From: Armatimonadetes bacterium 55-13
Lineage (GTDB): Bacteria; Armatimonadota; Fimbriimonadia; Fimbriimonadales; Fimbriimonadaceae
NCBI GenBank assembly: GCA_001898035.1
Contig: MKRX01000027.1
Span: forward strand, 137,147-187,012
Direction of reading: 5' to 3'
DNA length: 49,866 nucleotides
Positions 8,218-16,688 of the stretch are shown here, in pieces; position 1 is the first letter of the stretch; each line of letters starts with the position of its first letter. The position numbers and the translations under genes are program-made. The notes under the pieces are model-generated. The model had not been told where the DNA came from and did no database searches. It saw only the letters and a list, made by a program, of their open reading frames with translations.

Positions 8218-8840
8218 GGGTCAAAATTTGCGGGCTAACTCGGCAAAGCGATGCTGAATTTGCTCTCGAGTGTGGCGCGGATGCTGTGGGGTTCGTTTTT
8301 GAACCCTCTAGTCCCCGATACATTGGTGGAAACGAGGAGGCGTTGGCGGTGCCGCACCGATTGGCGCCTTATGCGCAATGCGTTGCTGTCTATGGAAACT
8401 ACCAGAGTGGTTGGAGTGGGTATACGGGATGCAACGTCATTCAGTATGCGGACGGAGATCCCTGGCCAAACCCGCTGCCCTATGTCCTAGCTTGCCGAAT
8501 CGGCCAAATGGATGAGATTGATCCGTTTGTCGGCGCAGTGAACAGCAAGGTAGGTGAACACGAGGGAGTGAAGGGAATTCTCCTGGACGCTTTCGATGCT
8601 CATCAATTCGGCGGAACTGGAAAGACGATCGACTGGTCGTTTGCAGCCGAAGTGGTAAACAGAGTTTCCGTCCCGGTGATCTTGGCGGGAGGGCTCACTC
8701 CTGAAAACGTTGCCGATGCCGTCCGTCAAGTGCGTCCCTATGCAGTCGATGTCAGTAGCGGAGTGGAATCAGAGCCCGGACTTAAGGACCTGAGCAAGGT
8801 TCGGGAATTCATTATGGCAGCCAAAGGAGCCACGCGCTAA
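8211..8840 (+). CDS. trpF: Phosphoribosylanthranilate isomerase (TrpF)
   Basis: 209 residues. It performs the Amadori rearrangement of PRA to CdRP, the step between TrpD and TrpC. VKICGLT with its catalytic Cys begins at residue 4, and later GTGKTIDW, VILAGGLTPENV and AVDVSSGVE form the phosphate and active-site loops. I chose the TTG at 8211 because GAGGTGA at 8199-8205 is well placed before it and the protein then begins just ahead of the first strand. It overlaps the trpC end by 7 bases. Confidence 0.93.
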   Translation: MVRVKICGLTRQSDAEFALECGADAVGFVFEPSSPRYIGGNEEALAVPHRLAPYAQCVAVYGNYQSGWSGYTGCNVIQYADGDPWPNPLPYVLACRIGQMDEIDPFVGAVNSKVGEHEGVKGILLDAFDAHQFGGTGKTIDWSFAAEVVNRVSVPVILAGGLTPENVADAVRQVRPYAVDVSSGVESEPGLKDLSKVREFIMAAKGATR

Positions 8841-8846
8841 AAAAGC

Positions 8847-8883
8847 GCGGGAAGGTTGAAAGGAGAGCAAAGCACCTTCCCGC
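8847..8883 (+). terminator. Hairpin after trpF, possible terminator
   Basis: 10-bp GC-rich stem (8847-8856 with 8874-8883) with a 17-base loop, 6 bases after the trpF stop. No T tract, so termination is uncertain. The remaining bases to 9144 hold only the promoter region of the next gene. Confidence 0.45.
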
Positions 8884-9144
8884 AAGGCTTCCACCAATGT
8901 CGTCCTCTTCATTCGATCTCGCGATCGTTCGAGAGCACTAACTTGTTGGCTTCTAGTGTTATACGTCTTTTAAGGCCTTAACGCTAGATGTTCTTTTGCG
9001 TTTCGTGCCGCAATAGCAGCCCTTCGTTTACCCGGTCAACTCAAAAAGAAATTCTCAGAAAGGGAACCAGCGGCACGACTCCTGCTGTTTGGAGGTATCA
9101 GGTCCGCCACGCCACCTTCGTGGGTTTAATATCCCATAGGTATA

Positions 9145-10110
9145 ATGGCGTCCGAACCACCCCAGGGAGGTGTGCTGCCATTGGGCGCCGCCATAGAAAC
9201 ACGACAGCTGACAAAGACGTATAAATCACGCGCTTTAGGCAAAATTAACGTTGTAGACCACCTTGACCTTCAGGTCGAGGAAGGCGAGATTTTCGGCTTC
9301 CTTGGTCCGAACGGCGCCGGCAAGACGACCACCATTAAGATGTTGCTTGGCATCATCTATCCATCCGCAGGCGAGGGCTACGTCCTCGGACGCGAGATCG
9401 GAGATATGGACGTTCACCGAGTTATCTCCTATCTACCAGAACGGCCGTACTACTACGAGCATATGACGGGAATGGAGATTCTAAAGTTCTACGGAGCATT
9501 GTTTGGAATCAATGACAAGGACAAATTCCAGCGTCTCCTAGAGAAAGTGAACCTCGCCGGTGACGCGACTAAGACGATTTCTCAATACTCTAAGGGTATG
9601 CAGCAGCGAATCGGTTTGGCCCAAAGCCTTTTGAATGACCCGAAGCTTCTGTTCCTCGACGAGCCGACCGGTGGATTGGACCCCATCGCTCATACGGAAA
9701 TTCGAGACCTTATTCTTCAGTTCCGCGATGAGGGAAGAACTGTGTTCATCTCCAGCCACGAGTTGAGCGAAGTCGAGAGAATCTGCGATCGAGTCGCTAT
9801 CATCAATAAGGGCAAAATCGAACGACAGGGAAGGCTAGAAGATCTGCTTCGCGGCGGACGCATCGAAGTCATCGCCGACGGTCTTAATCAAGGCTTTGCC
9901 GATACGGTGCGAGCTCCCGAATCTACAGTGTCCTTCCACAATGGTCGCTTGATCGTGGACATGTCCGAAGAGGGCGACGTAAACGGTCTCTTAGACGGAA
10001 TTCGCGACGCAAAAGGACAGATCATCAGCGTTGTTCCACGACGCCGACGCCTGGAAGACTTGTTCATCGAGACCATTTCCGAAAAGAAATCTGGCGGGGA
10101 GGCCGCTTAA
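9145..10110 (+). CDS. ABC transporter ATP-binding protein
   Basis: 321 residues. Walker A GPNGAGKTTTI, signature YSKGMQQRIGLAQ, Walker B LLFLDEPTGG and the switch His (SSHE) are all present, followed by a C-terminal domain of about 100 residues typical of ATPases that pair with ABC-2 membrane proteins. The next gene is such a permease, so the two form an exporter or membrane-remodelling transporter at the inner membrane. The start is uncertain: the ATG at 9145 overlaps a TATAAT at 9141-9146; if that is the -10, translation would start at GTG 9172 or TTG 9181, the latter with GGGAGG 10 bases upstream. Confidence 0.93.
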   Translation: MASEPPQGGVLPLGAAIETRQLTKTYKSRALGKINVVDHLDLQVEEGEIFGFLGPNGAGKTTTIKMLLGIIYPSAGEGYVLGREIGDMDVHRVISYLPERPYYYEHMTGMEILKFYGALFGINDKDKFQRLLEKVNLAGDATKTISQYSKGMQQRIGLAQSLLNDPKLLFLDEPTGGLDPIAHTEIRDLILQFRDEGRTVFISSHELSEVERICDRVAIINKGKIERQGRLEDLLRGGRIEVIADGLNQGFADTVRAPESTVSFHNGRLIVDMSEEGDVNGLLDGIRDAKGQIISVVPRRRRLEDLFIETISEKKSGGEAA

Positions 10111-10898
10111 TGGGCGCGATTCTTTCCATTTCTACAACCACCGTTGGCGAAGCGATTCGACGACGCGTGCTGTTGGTCATCTTGATGATTGGCGTCTTGC
10201 TGATCTCGATCGTTCCCGCATTGTCGGTGCTGTCGGCTCGATCAGACTTAACGACGACGATCTCAAGTATGTTATTCGTGCTTCGAATCGTGAGCGTTTT
10301 GATTGCTATCGTTCTTACGGTCTACATGATCCCGAACGAGATAGAGCGTCGAACCATTTATACGATCTTGAGCAAGCCGGTTCAGCGCTGGCAGTTCCTT
10401 GTAGGCAAGTATCTGGGCGCAGTTTTGGCGCTTGGCTTGATGATCGGCCTTATGGCCGGCGTGATGCTGATCTTGTTCTACTTCTTCAAGCATCCTCCGA
10501 TGGAGCGAATGTTGGATCTGCTACGCCAGGCAATTCTCTACTTTATCGAAGTTAGTCTTCTTGCCGCCGTCGCCATCTTCTTTTCAACGTTCGTGACTCC
10601 GTTGGTGAACTTCTTCCTTTCGGCAGGCGTGTGGGGCGTTGGGTCGCTTCTGAACCCGCTATACGACTCGTTTGCGAACAATCAGGGCTCGGCTCCGATC
10701 ATTCGTGGAATGGCCAAGTTCGTTACATCGATCTTGCCAAATTTCTCGAACTACGATGTGAAGAATCCGATCATCAATCCTGGGGTTACGATCCAGAATG
10801 AGACTACTTACTATCTGGGTACCGCTGGATACGGTCTTCTCTACATCACCATCTTGATCATCGCAGGAATCTTGATTTTCGATCGACGGGAGGTCTAA
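10110..10898 (+). CDS. ABC-2 type membrane permease
   Basis: 262 residues with about six hydrophobic helices and the family motif MIPNEIERRTIYTILSKPVQRWQF (residues about 70-95), characteristic of ABC-2 permeases related to NosY/YhaP. Its ATG shares one base with the stop of the ATPase gene. The substrate is unknown. A GGAGGT ribosome site for the following TPR gene is embedded in its last codons, so all three genes are probably one transcript. Confidence 0.9.
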   Translation: MGAILSISTTTVGEAIRRRVLLVILMIGVLLISIVPALSVLSARSDLTTTISSMLFVLRIVSVLIAIVLTVYMIPNEIERRTIYTILSKPVQRWQFLVGKYLGAVLALGLMIGLMAGVMLILFYFFKHPPMERMLDLLRQAILYFIEVSLLAAVAIFFSTFVTPLVNFFLSAGVWGVGSLLNPLYDSFANNQGSAPIIRGMAKFVTSILPNFSNYDVKNPIINPGVTIQNETTYYLGTAGYGLLYITILIIAGILIFDRREV

Positions 10899-10902
10899 AC
10901 CT

Positions 10903-12402
10903 ATGAGGAGAAAAAACACCAAGACAACTCTGCTTGGCGTTTTGGCGCTTGCCTTCGTTGGCCAGTTCGCCGTTTCGCAGGGATACCTTCTGGGATTCTG
11001 GAGAAAGAACTATTCACCTGGAGGGATCGTGGCAAACAACCTCGATCCAAGCCAGCTTGCGCTCTCGCTTTTTGGATTCCGCGAGTTCTTGGCAGGAATG
11101 CTCTGGGTCCGAGCGGATAGCTTCTTCGATCAAGGAAATTACGACGCGGTTCTGCCCATCATCCGGTTATGCACAATTCTCGATCCCAAGCAGATCGATG
11201 TTTACGCGACGGGAATGTGGCACATCGGTTATAACTTCACTGACGAAGAGCAGCGATCCGACCGACGGTACATTCCTTCGGCCCTTGCTCTCGGCAAGGA
11301 AGGCGCTCGGCAGAATCCAAACACCTACGAGATGTTCTTTGAGACCGGATGGATGTGGTACCACAAAGTGGACGACGACTACGGTCAAGCCGTGAAGTGG
11401 TTTGAAGAGGCGGCGAAGCGAGAAGACATTCTTCCCGCGCGGCGCAACCTTCTATGGTCGGCCTACCAAAAGGCGGGGCGTCCGGATGAAAGCTTGAACT
11501 ACCTATACGACCTCTATGATCGGGCTAAGGGCAGGCTCAAAGATGACCAGCAGTTTGGCAATCGCCAACAGTACGACACGATTGAGAACAATCTTGACAC
11601 GATGCTCGTTCGAATGGTTCAACGTGGTTGGGTCGCACAACATTCGGAGGAAGGGAAGAAGAACAATTGGTATGCCAATGGCGCTTATGACACCAAGCCT
11701 CCGTTCGATGTTGGATTCTCAGCAAAGGTCACAGTCCTAAGCGATCGAGTTTTGCGTGTAGAAGGCACCTGGAACGTTTTGCCGGTTGGTACCCGTATCC
11801 GCATCGTATTGCGAGACGCGGACTACCCGCAGGCCAAAATGGCTGAGCTGGATTGGGACTCTTCCGATAGCGTGAATTTGGATCCCCCTCGAAACTTGAC
11901 CTTCATGCAAGATCAATTATTCGTACGCAATCGACATTTCAACCGAAAGATCGATATGAGCAAGGACCCAACGATGTATCCGTTCATCGCAAAGAACTAC
12001 TTGGTTGAGTTTTACTACAATCCGCGAAGTGCTCCGCCTCACATCCAAGACAAATTTGGATTCAATGGCGAAGGCTTTACGGACAAGAACTTCTTGCGAA
12101 CGGATGTGAGAGAAACGATTCAATTCAAGCCCGCTAAGTTCGACGATCACAAGTTCCCCATCGAGTTTGAGCAGATTCCGTTGAAGGACATTCCTCAGCG
12201 GGTCATGTACACGACTCTTTCTTTAACTCAGGAACAGATCCGACGAAAGGGAGAGTGGTCAGACAAGACTCCCGTTGTTAAGACCGTCAATTATGTTGAG
12301 TCGACGGACTCGAAGGATAAGGATGATGTGATTTACATTCCGAATCTGAGAGTTTCAGGTACAGGAGATGCGAAGGCTCCGGCCGAAGCACCGAAGAAGT
12401 AG
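10903..12402 (+). CDS. Membrane-anchored TPR-type protein of unknown function
   Basis: 499 residues. An N-terminal hydrophobic segment (residues about 9-30) acts as signal or anchor, then helical pairs with TPR character (FGFREFLAGMLWVRAD, DQGNYDAVLPIIRLCTILDP, QAVKWFEEAAKREDILPARRN) to about residue 240. The second half is beta-rich with no family I can name, and the tail is Lys/Ala/Pro-rich. It follows the ABC-2 transporter with a 4-base gap and a GGAGGT site, so it is probably an extracytoplasmic partner of that transporter. A strong terminator follows. Confidence 0.85.
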   Translation: MRRKNTKTTLLGVLALAFVGQFAVSQGYLLGFWRKNYSPGGIVANNLDPSQLALSLFGFREFLAGMLWVRADSFFDQGNYDAVLPIIRLCTILDPKQIDVYATGMWHIGYNFTDEEQRSDRRYIPSALALGKEGARQNPNTYEMFFETGWMWYHKVDDDYGQAVKWFEEAAKREDILPARRNLLWSAYQKAGRPDESLNYLYDLYDRAKGRLKDDQQFGNRQQYDTIENNLDTMLVRMVQRGWVAQHSEEGKKNNWYANGAYDTKPPFDVGFSAKVTVLSDRVLRVEGTWNVLPVGTRIRIVLRDADYPQAKMAELDWDSSDSVNLDPPRNLTFMQDQLFVRNRHFNRKIDMSKDPTMYPFIAKNYLVEFYYNPRSAPPHIQDKFGFNGEGFTDKNFLRTDVRETIQFKPAKFDDHKFPIEFEQIPLKDIPQRVMYTTLSLTQEQIRRKGEWSDKTPVVKTVNYVESTDSKDKDDVIYIPNLRVSGTGDAKAPAEAPKK

Positions 12403-12417
12403 CTGCCTTGCGTCAAG

Positions 12418-12453
12418 AACCCACCGTTCTTTTAGGAGAACGGTGGGTTTTTC
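12418..12453 (+). terminator. Rho-independent terminator of the ABC/TPR unit
   Basis: 13-bp stem (AACCCACCGTTCT at 12418-12430 with 12437-12449), 6-base loop, ending in a short T run. Confidence 0.9.
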
Positions 12454-12487
12454 AGCTTTAGGGAACCGTAGACGGATGGCTAGGTGC

Positions 12488-12493
12488 TAAACT
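12488..12493 (+). promoter_or_regulatory. -10 hexamer TAAACT of the SRP RNA gene
   Basis: Lies 6-7 bases before the expected 5' end of the SRP RNA. The same hexamer occurs 6 bases before the starts of the CBS protein gene and panB. Confidence 0.6.
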
Positions 12494-12497
12494 GTTG

Positions 12498-12595
12498 GGG
12501 CCGGGAACTGCGCGGCAGCAGGCTGGTGAACCCCGCCAGGGCCGGAAGGCAGCAACGGTAAGTCGGTTCTCTGTGCGACGCACCATTCCCGGTTA
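12498..12595 (+). ncRNA. ffs: Small signal recognition particle RNA (4.5S type)
   Basis: The universally conserved SRP domain IV is plain: CAGGCTGGTGAACCCCGCCA, then GGGCCGGAAGGCAGCAAC. The 5' GCCGGGAA pairs with the 3' TTCCCGG to close the long hairpin. At about 98 bases this is the small bacterial form without an Alu domain. It binds Ffh and directs membrane proteins to the translocon. It lies just before dnaX-ybaB-recR, an arrangement common in bacteria. The ends are approximate. Confidence 0.95.
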
Positions 12596-12607
12596 ATACC
12601 CTCTCAT

Positions 12608-12624
12608 GGGAGCATTCGGCTCCC
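12608..12624 (+). terminator. Small hairpin between the SRP RNA and dnaX
   Basis: GGGAGC with GCTCCC around a 5-base loop, 13 bases before the dnaX ATG and without a T tract. It may mark the SRP RNA 3' end or a processing point rather than full termination. Confidence 0.35.
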
Positions 12625-12636
12625 AAGCAATCAGGT

Positions 12637-14244
12637 ATGGCTTACCTTTCCCTGTACCGCAAGTATCGAAGCCAGACATTTGGCGATCTGGTGGGGCAGG
12701 ACCACGTTGTAAAAACACTCCAGAACGCCATTTCGTCGGGCCGTATCGCTCATTCCTATTTGTTTACTGGGCCACGCGGCACGGGTAAGACGTCCTCCGC
12801 CAGACTCTTGGCGAAGGCACTTAACGCTGAAAATGGGCCGACCCCCAACCCCAGCGACGACGATCCAATCTGTAAGCTGATTGCCGAAGGCAATTGCGTG
12901 GATGTGGTGGAATTAGACGCGGCGAGCGAAGCGGGCGTGGAGAATATCCGCGAGGCCATTGTAGACGTTGTCGAGTACCGACCGATGATGGCCCGATACA
13001 AGATATTCATCATCGACGAAGTTCACGACTTATCGGGCAAAGCCTTTGATGCTCTCTTAAAGACCATTGAGGAACCACCTCCTCATATCATTTTCATTCT
13101 TGCGACCACAGAATACAACAAGGTTCCGCCGACCATTCGATCGCGATGTCAGAAGTTTGAGTTTCACCGGGGCAGCATTCAGGATTTGGTGACTCGACTC
13201 AGCTACGTGGCGAAGCAAGAGGGCGTTACGATTGAGCCAGCTGCGGTAACTGCGATTGCGCGGATGGCGGATGGCGGATTTCGAGACGCTCTGACTCTTT
13301 TGGAACAAGCGATCGTCACTTCTGACGGGAGCATTTCGGTCGCACATGTTTACGATCAGCTAGGTTTGATTTCAGAAGAGCTCGTCGATGGGCTTCTGCA
13401 GGCGATGCGGGAGGCCGACGTGCCCAAGATTATTGAGACCCTCAACGAGGTTGCAAGAATGGGGCGGGATCCCCGAGCCGTGTTGGAATCGATGCTGCAT
13501 CGGCTAGGAGATCTGACCCGCGTGGCCTATGGTGTGGATATCGGAGGCTCGGGCGATACAACTCAGGAGGCGATGCTTCATGAGACGGCGGCCCGAATTG
13601 GACGAGATGTCCTTCTGAACTTTCGCAGTTCTCTCTCCGAAGCGCATAAGGTTATTCGCGATATTTCGCTTCCGCGCCTTTGGCTGGAGTCAGAGATCAT
13701 TCGAATCGCGACGGACAGGAAGGCTCCGACGCTCGCTGGGCAGGGCCAGAGCGCTCCTAAGCAGGCCGTAGTCGTACCCGTTGCAGCGCCAAAGGAACTG
13801 AATTCGACGGAGACAAACGGTCAAAGGAGAGATGAGCCGAGGCAGACTGAATCGCAGGCGTCTCCGGTAGTCGAATCTCAGGCTCCAACCGGTAATCCAG
13901 ATTTTGATCGCGTATTGGTTGCTTGGCAGGAAATATTCGCTGATTTGAGCAAGCTGTCCAAGACCATGTCTGCTCGCCTTTTGGAGGCCAAAATTGGCAG
14001 CGTAGAAGGAAAGCGCGTGTATTTGGAGTTTAGTCGCCAGATCGATCACCTTTGGGTCGCCGAGGTTCCTAAGCGGCAGTCGGCAGTCGTGGACGCATTT
14101 AAGCAGAAATTAGGCGAGGATTGGGAGGTGGAACTTGGCGTGGGAAAAGCCAAGGCGGCTCCCGCTGAGCCGCAAGCGGTAGAATTGGCACTCGAAGGTC
14201 AAAAACTGGCGGATACTGTTCGCGAGATTTTTGGCGCAAATTAA
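12637..14244 (+). CDS. dnaX: DNA polymerase III subunit gamma/tau (DnaX)
   Basis: 535 residues. Clamp-loader AAA+ ATPase: LYRKYRSQTFGDLVGQ at the start, Walker A GPRGTGKTS, Walker B IIDEVH, sensor I LATTEYNKVPPTIRSRC, then the lid and collar domains and a variable tau-like C-terminus after about residue 370. The Zn module is degenerate: the usual four Cys after Walker A are reduced to one in place (ICKLI) plus an extra Cys (GNC), so zinc binding is probably lost. I see no A-rich slippery site for a programmed frameshift. It heads dnaX-ybaB-recR. Confidence 0.97.
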   Translation: MAYLSLYRKYRSQTFGDLVGQDHVVKTLQNAISSGRIAHSYLFTGPRGTGKTSSARLLAKALNAENGPTPNPSDDDPICKLIAEGNCVDVVELDAASEAGVENIREAIVDVVEYRPMMARYKIFIIDEVHDLSGKAFDALLKTIEEPPPHIIFILATTEYNKVPPTIRSRCQKFEFHRGSIQDLVTRLSYVAKQEGVTIEPAAVTAIARMADGGFRDALTLLEQAIVTSDGSISVAHVYDQLGLISEELVDGLLQAMREADVPKIIETLNEVARMGRDPRAVLESMLHRLGDLTRVAYGVDIGGSGDTTQEAMLHETAARIGRDVLLNFRSSLSEAHKVIRDISLPRLWLESEIIRIATDRKAPTLAGQGQSAPKQAVVVPVAAPKELNSTETNGQRRDEPRQTESQASPVVESQAPTGNPDFDRVLVAWQEIFADLSKLSKTMSARLLEAKIGSVEGKRVYLEFSRQIDHLWVAEVPKRQSAVVDAFKQKLGEDWEVELGVGKAKAAPAEPQAVELALEGQKLADTVREIFGAN

Positions 14245-14255
14245 CAGGACACACG

Positions 14256-14579
14256 ATGAAGCTACCCAAGAACTTCGGAGGACAAGGCTTTGGCGGAATG
14301 CTGAAGCAAGCGCAGGATGCGATGGCACGAGCCCAGCAGCTAGAAGAAGAACTGGCTCAGGAGCGGATTGCCATCGACAAGGGACCGGTGAAAGCGATCT
14401 TCGATGGTACAGGCATGCTCCTTGGACTCAAGATCGATCAGTCGGTTGTTGATCCAGAAGACATCGAGGCGCTTGAGGATCTCATTGTGAGCGCTGTTCG
14501 CGATGGATTCACAACGGCAACTGATGCCCGTCAGGCGAAGGTGCAGTCGATTATGCCCAACATTCCTGGCTTGGGCTAG
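14256..14579 (+). CDS. ybaB: YbaB/EbfC nucleoid-associated protein
   Basis: 107 residues, standard size. It has the family pattern: a Gly/Phe-rich start (NFGGQGFGGMLKQAQ), a helix AQQLEEELAQERI, a beta core VKAIFDGTGMLLGLKIDQSVV, then EDLIVSAVRDGFTTA. These dimers bind DNA with little specificity. It lies between dnaX and recR as in many bacteria, 11 bases after dnaX. Confidence 0.95.
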   Translation: MKLPKNFGGQGFGGMLKQAQDAMARAQQLEEELAQERIAIDKGPVKAIFDGTGMLLGLKIDQSVVDPEDIEALEDLIVSAVRDGFTTATDARQAKVQSIMPNIPGLG

Positions 14580-14633
14580 TTTTGGAAGTTTGAGGGCTCC
14601 GCAATTTCGCGGGTGCCCTCGTTCACGATTCAC

Positions 14634-15230
14634 ATGCTTTTTGCACGTCCTCTCGCTGAGCTGATTGCCGAACTAGAGAAGCTCCCGGGAGTCGGTCCGA
14701 AGTCGGCCCAAAGGCTGGCCTATCATCTTCTCAAGACAACAGATGCGGATGCCAATCGACTCGCAGACTCCATCCGCAACGCAAAGCTGAAGCTGAGGTT
14801 TTGCGCCAAGTGTCAAAACATCTCGGAAAATGAGATTTGTGAGATTTGCGCCGACCTTCGTAGGGATCAGCATGTCCTATGTGTTGTGGCAGAGCCGCGA
14901 GATATTGCGGCGATTGAGCGCATCAATGAATATCGCGGTCAATATCACGTGTTGCATGGATTGATGAGCCCGATGGACGGAATTGGTCCAGAGCAACTGA
15001 GAGTCAGAGAGTTGTTGGGGCGACTGGGAGAAGGTCAGATCGAAGAGGTCATTTTGGCGACAAATCCCACCATCGAAGGCGATGCCACCGCCTTGTATTT
15101 GGCCAAGTTGATTAAGCCCGCTGGACTTAAGGTTTCTCGGTTGGCGCACGGGATGCCGGTGGGGGCTGAATTGGATTATGCGGATTCGGCGACCTTGATC
15201 AGCGCACTCGAATATCGTCGCGAGATGTAG
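14634..15230 (+). CDS. recR: Recombination mediator RecR
   Basis: 198 residues. HhH segment LPGVGPKSAQRLAYHLL, a four-Cys zinc finger (CAKC...CEIC), then a Toprim domain starting VVAEPRDI and a C-terminal Walker-like stretch ending ALEYRREM. With RecF/RecO it loads RecA at gaps. I chose the ATG at 14634 because it yields the normal N-terminus; a GTG 21 bases upstream is also open. A gagggc/gccctc hairpin (14591-14618) lies between ybaB and this gene. Confidence 0.96.
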   Translation: MLFARPLAELIAELEKLPGVGPKSAQRLAYHLLKTTDADANRLADSIRNAKLKLRFCAKCQNISENEICEICADLRRDQHVLCVVAEPRDIAAIERINEYRGQYHVLHGLMSPMDGIGPEQLRVRELLGRLGEGQIEEVILATNPTIEGDATALYLAKLIKPAGLKVSRLAHGMPVGAELDYADSATLISALEYRREM

Positions 15231-15232
15231 CG

Positions 15233-15640
15233 TTACACCTGCAAGTTGTCGAGGAGTTCGTCGTGGCCGATGTAAAAGTGCTGGGTGAATGCACCTGGTT
15301 TCAGCCAGATCAATGCAGGCGGCACTCCGGCTAGGAGATATCCGGCCACCGTTTGCCCTTCCTGGGCGGTAAGGGGGCTTCCGTCTTGTTTGGTGACGAT
15401 GAGATGAAGCAGATCTTCCTCTCCCTCGAACTGATATCGGTATGGGCCAACGCCACCGGCAAAATCGTTAGGTTCAATTCCAACGGACTGAAGGGCAAAT
15501 TGATCTGAAGGGCGACTGATTGAGGGATCGAATGAAGGGAGGAAGATTCGACGATCTTCTCGAATGTGATCCAAGATCCGCGTAAGAACCGCTCTGCGAC
15601 ACGAATCTTCTGACGGATTTGAACTCAAGGGTGAGGTCAT
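15233..15640 (-). CDS. Conserved-looking hypothetical protein, 135 residues
   Basis: No family recognised. The sequence looks like a compact soluble alpha/beta protein (YRYQFEGEEDLLHLIVTKQDG, then VAGYLLAGVPPALIWLKPG) with no signal peptide or membrane helix. The frame extends upstream through the tRNA-Ser gene; that part cannot be coding, so the ATG at 15640 is the likely start. It converges with recR with 2 bases between the stops. Whether it is co-transcribed with the tRNA is unknown. Confidence 0.65.
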   Translation of the reverse strand: MTSPLSSNPSEDSCRRAVLTRILDHIREDRRIFLPSFDPSISRPSDQFALQSVGIEPNDFAGGVGPYRYQFEGEEDLLHLIVTKQDGSPLTAQEGQTVAGYLLAGVPPALIWLKPGAFTQHFYIGHDELLDNLQV

Positions 15641-15654
15641 TTGGAAAGGAAAGA

Positions 15655-15745
15655 TGGCGGAGCGGGTGGGATTCGAACCCACGACCCGCTTATCACGAGT
15701 ACGAGCTTTCCAGGCCCGCTCCTTAGACCACTCGGACACCACTCC
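15655..15745 (-). tRNA. tRNA-Ser (anticodon GGA)
   Basis: 91 bases on the reverse strand including an encoded CCA. The acceptor GGAGTGG pairs with CCGCTCC (one G-T), the anticodon loop CTGGAAA gives GGA, the long variable arm marks a class II tRNA, and the T arm GTGGG/CCCAC carries TTCGAAT. A CATAAT hexamer 12 bases upstream is a possible -10. Confidence 0.95.
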
Positions 15746-15795
15746 GCGCCAAAAGACATTATGGCTGTAATTGGATCGATCCTGCAACGGAGGCG

Positions 15796-16671
15796 CTAAA
15801 CTGTGGGTCCGAGAATCTCGGCGCCTAGCTCGCGTAGGCGGCGATAGTTGATCGTGCGGTCGCTTACGGAGACTCGGCGGCTAGCCCTGAGCGCCATGAG
15901 AGCCAACTTCTCCATATTGCCGCCTTCTTCAACTCGGACGAAATTGAGCTCTGTCGAAAGGCATGCGACAAGCCGGTCCCGCAACTGGTTGTTGACTCCG
16001 ACAAAGTCTGCCTCTGGCCGAAATGGGCTGATTACAAGGTCCGTCTGAGGATCGAACTGGTACCGCCAGAGACGTGCCGCTCGAAATGCTTCGTCTTTCA
16101 GATCTTCGCCGAGGACCTTGAAGAGGCCGCGGTCAAGACAGAGGATTCTTGGCGAACCCCAACGTAGCGGCACAATGGCAGATCTTTGATATTCGGGGGT
16201 ATCGTGGCCAGTCACAAGGATCTTGCCGGAAAGAACTCCTTCCTCGGCAATCTGTTCAATCTGGTCTAGGTCGGCAGGAAAAGACTTGCGAGAGGAAAGG
16301 ACGCAAAATGTTTTGGCTTCTAGGAGTTTGGTATTCCCATAGATGAACAGCAGCCCAGGCGGTTCTGGGTCCATGATCTCGATGCGTTCTGGATAGTGAA
16401 TGTCGGCGGCCGTTACGAGAGTTACTCCCAGGGCATTTAGACGCTCCTCTAGCCGCTGTGTCCCTTCGAGGTCTTGCTGGGAAATGGCTTCGGATGCTTT
16501 TGCTGTGAGTCTATATTCTTCGCGCAGCGCCTCTGGCGAAAGACGGAGAAATTCTTCTGGTTCGCGCCCTAAGAGCCGGTTTCGAACCAGAATTCGAGTT
16601 ACCGATTTTCCACCCACGCCGGGAGTCATCGCTAGGTGAAGGGCAAAGGTGCGCGGGTGCATCTCCGACAA
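15796..16671 (-). CDS. Divergent DprA/Smf-like protein
   Basis: 291 residues. N-terminal helix-hairpin-helix (LAMTPGVGGKSVTRIL) and a Rossmann-like core with LLFIYGNTKLL are arranged as in DprA, the RecA loader used in natural transformation. The DprA signatures are altered: GSR becomes SSR (VLSSRKSF) and the Gly-rich GxDxxAH loop reads VTGHDTPEY. A C-terminal winged-helix-like part (ASRRVSVSDRTINYRRL) remains. It may be a degenerate DprA or a relative with another role. The start is TTG 16671 or ATG 16662, the latter with GGAG directly before it. Confidence 0.7.
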   Translation of the reverse strand: MSEMHPRTFALHLAMTPGVGGKSVTRILVRNRLLGREPEEFLRLSPEALREEYRLTAKASEAISQQDLEGTQRLEERLNALGVTLVTAADIHYPERIEIMDPEPPGLLFIYGNTKLLEAKTFCVLSSRKSFPADLDQIEQIAEEGVLSGKILVTGHDTPEYQRSAIVPLRWGSPRILCLDRGLFKVLGEDLKDEAFRAARLWRYQFDPQTDLVISPFRPEADFVGVNNQLRDRLVACLSTELNFVRVEEGGNMEKLALMALRASRRVSVSDRTINYRRLRELGAEILGPTV

Positions 16672-16688
16672 CTTACTCTAACTGAGGA

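Noticed and set aside
15641-15787. N-terminal extension of the hypothetical protein at 15233
   Set aside because: It would translate the tRNA-Ser gene.
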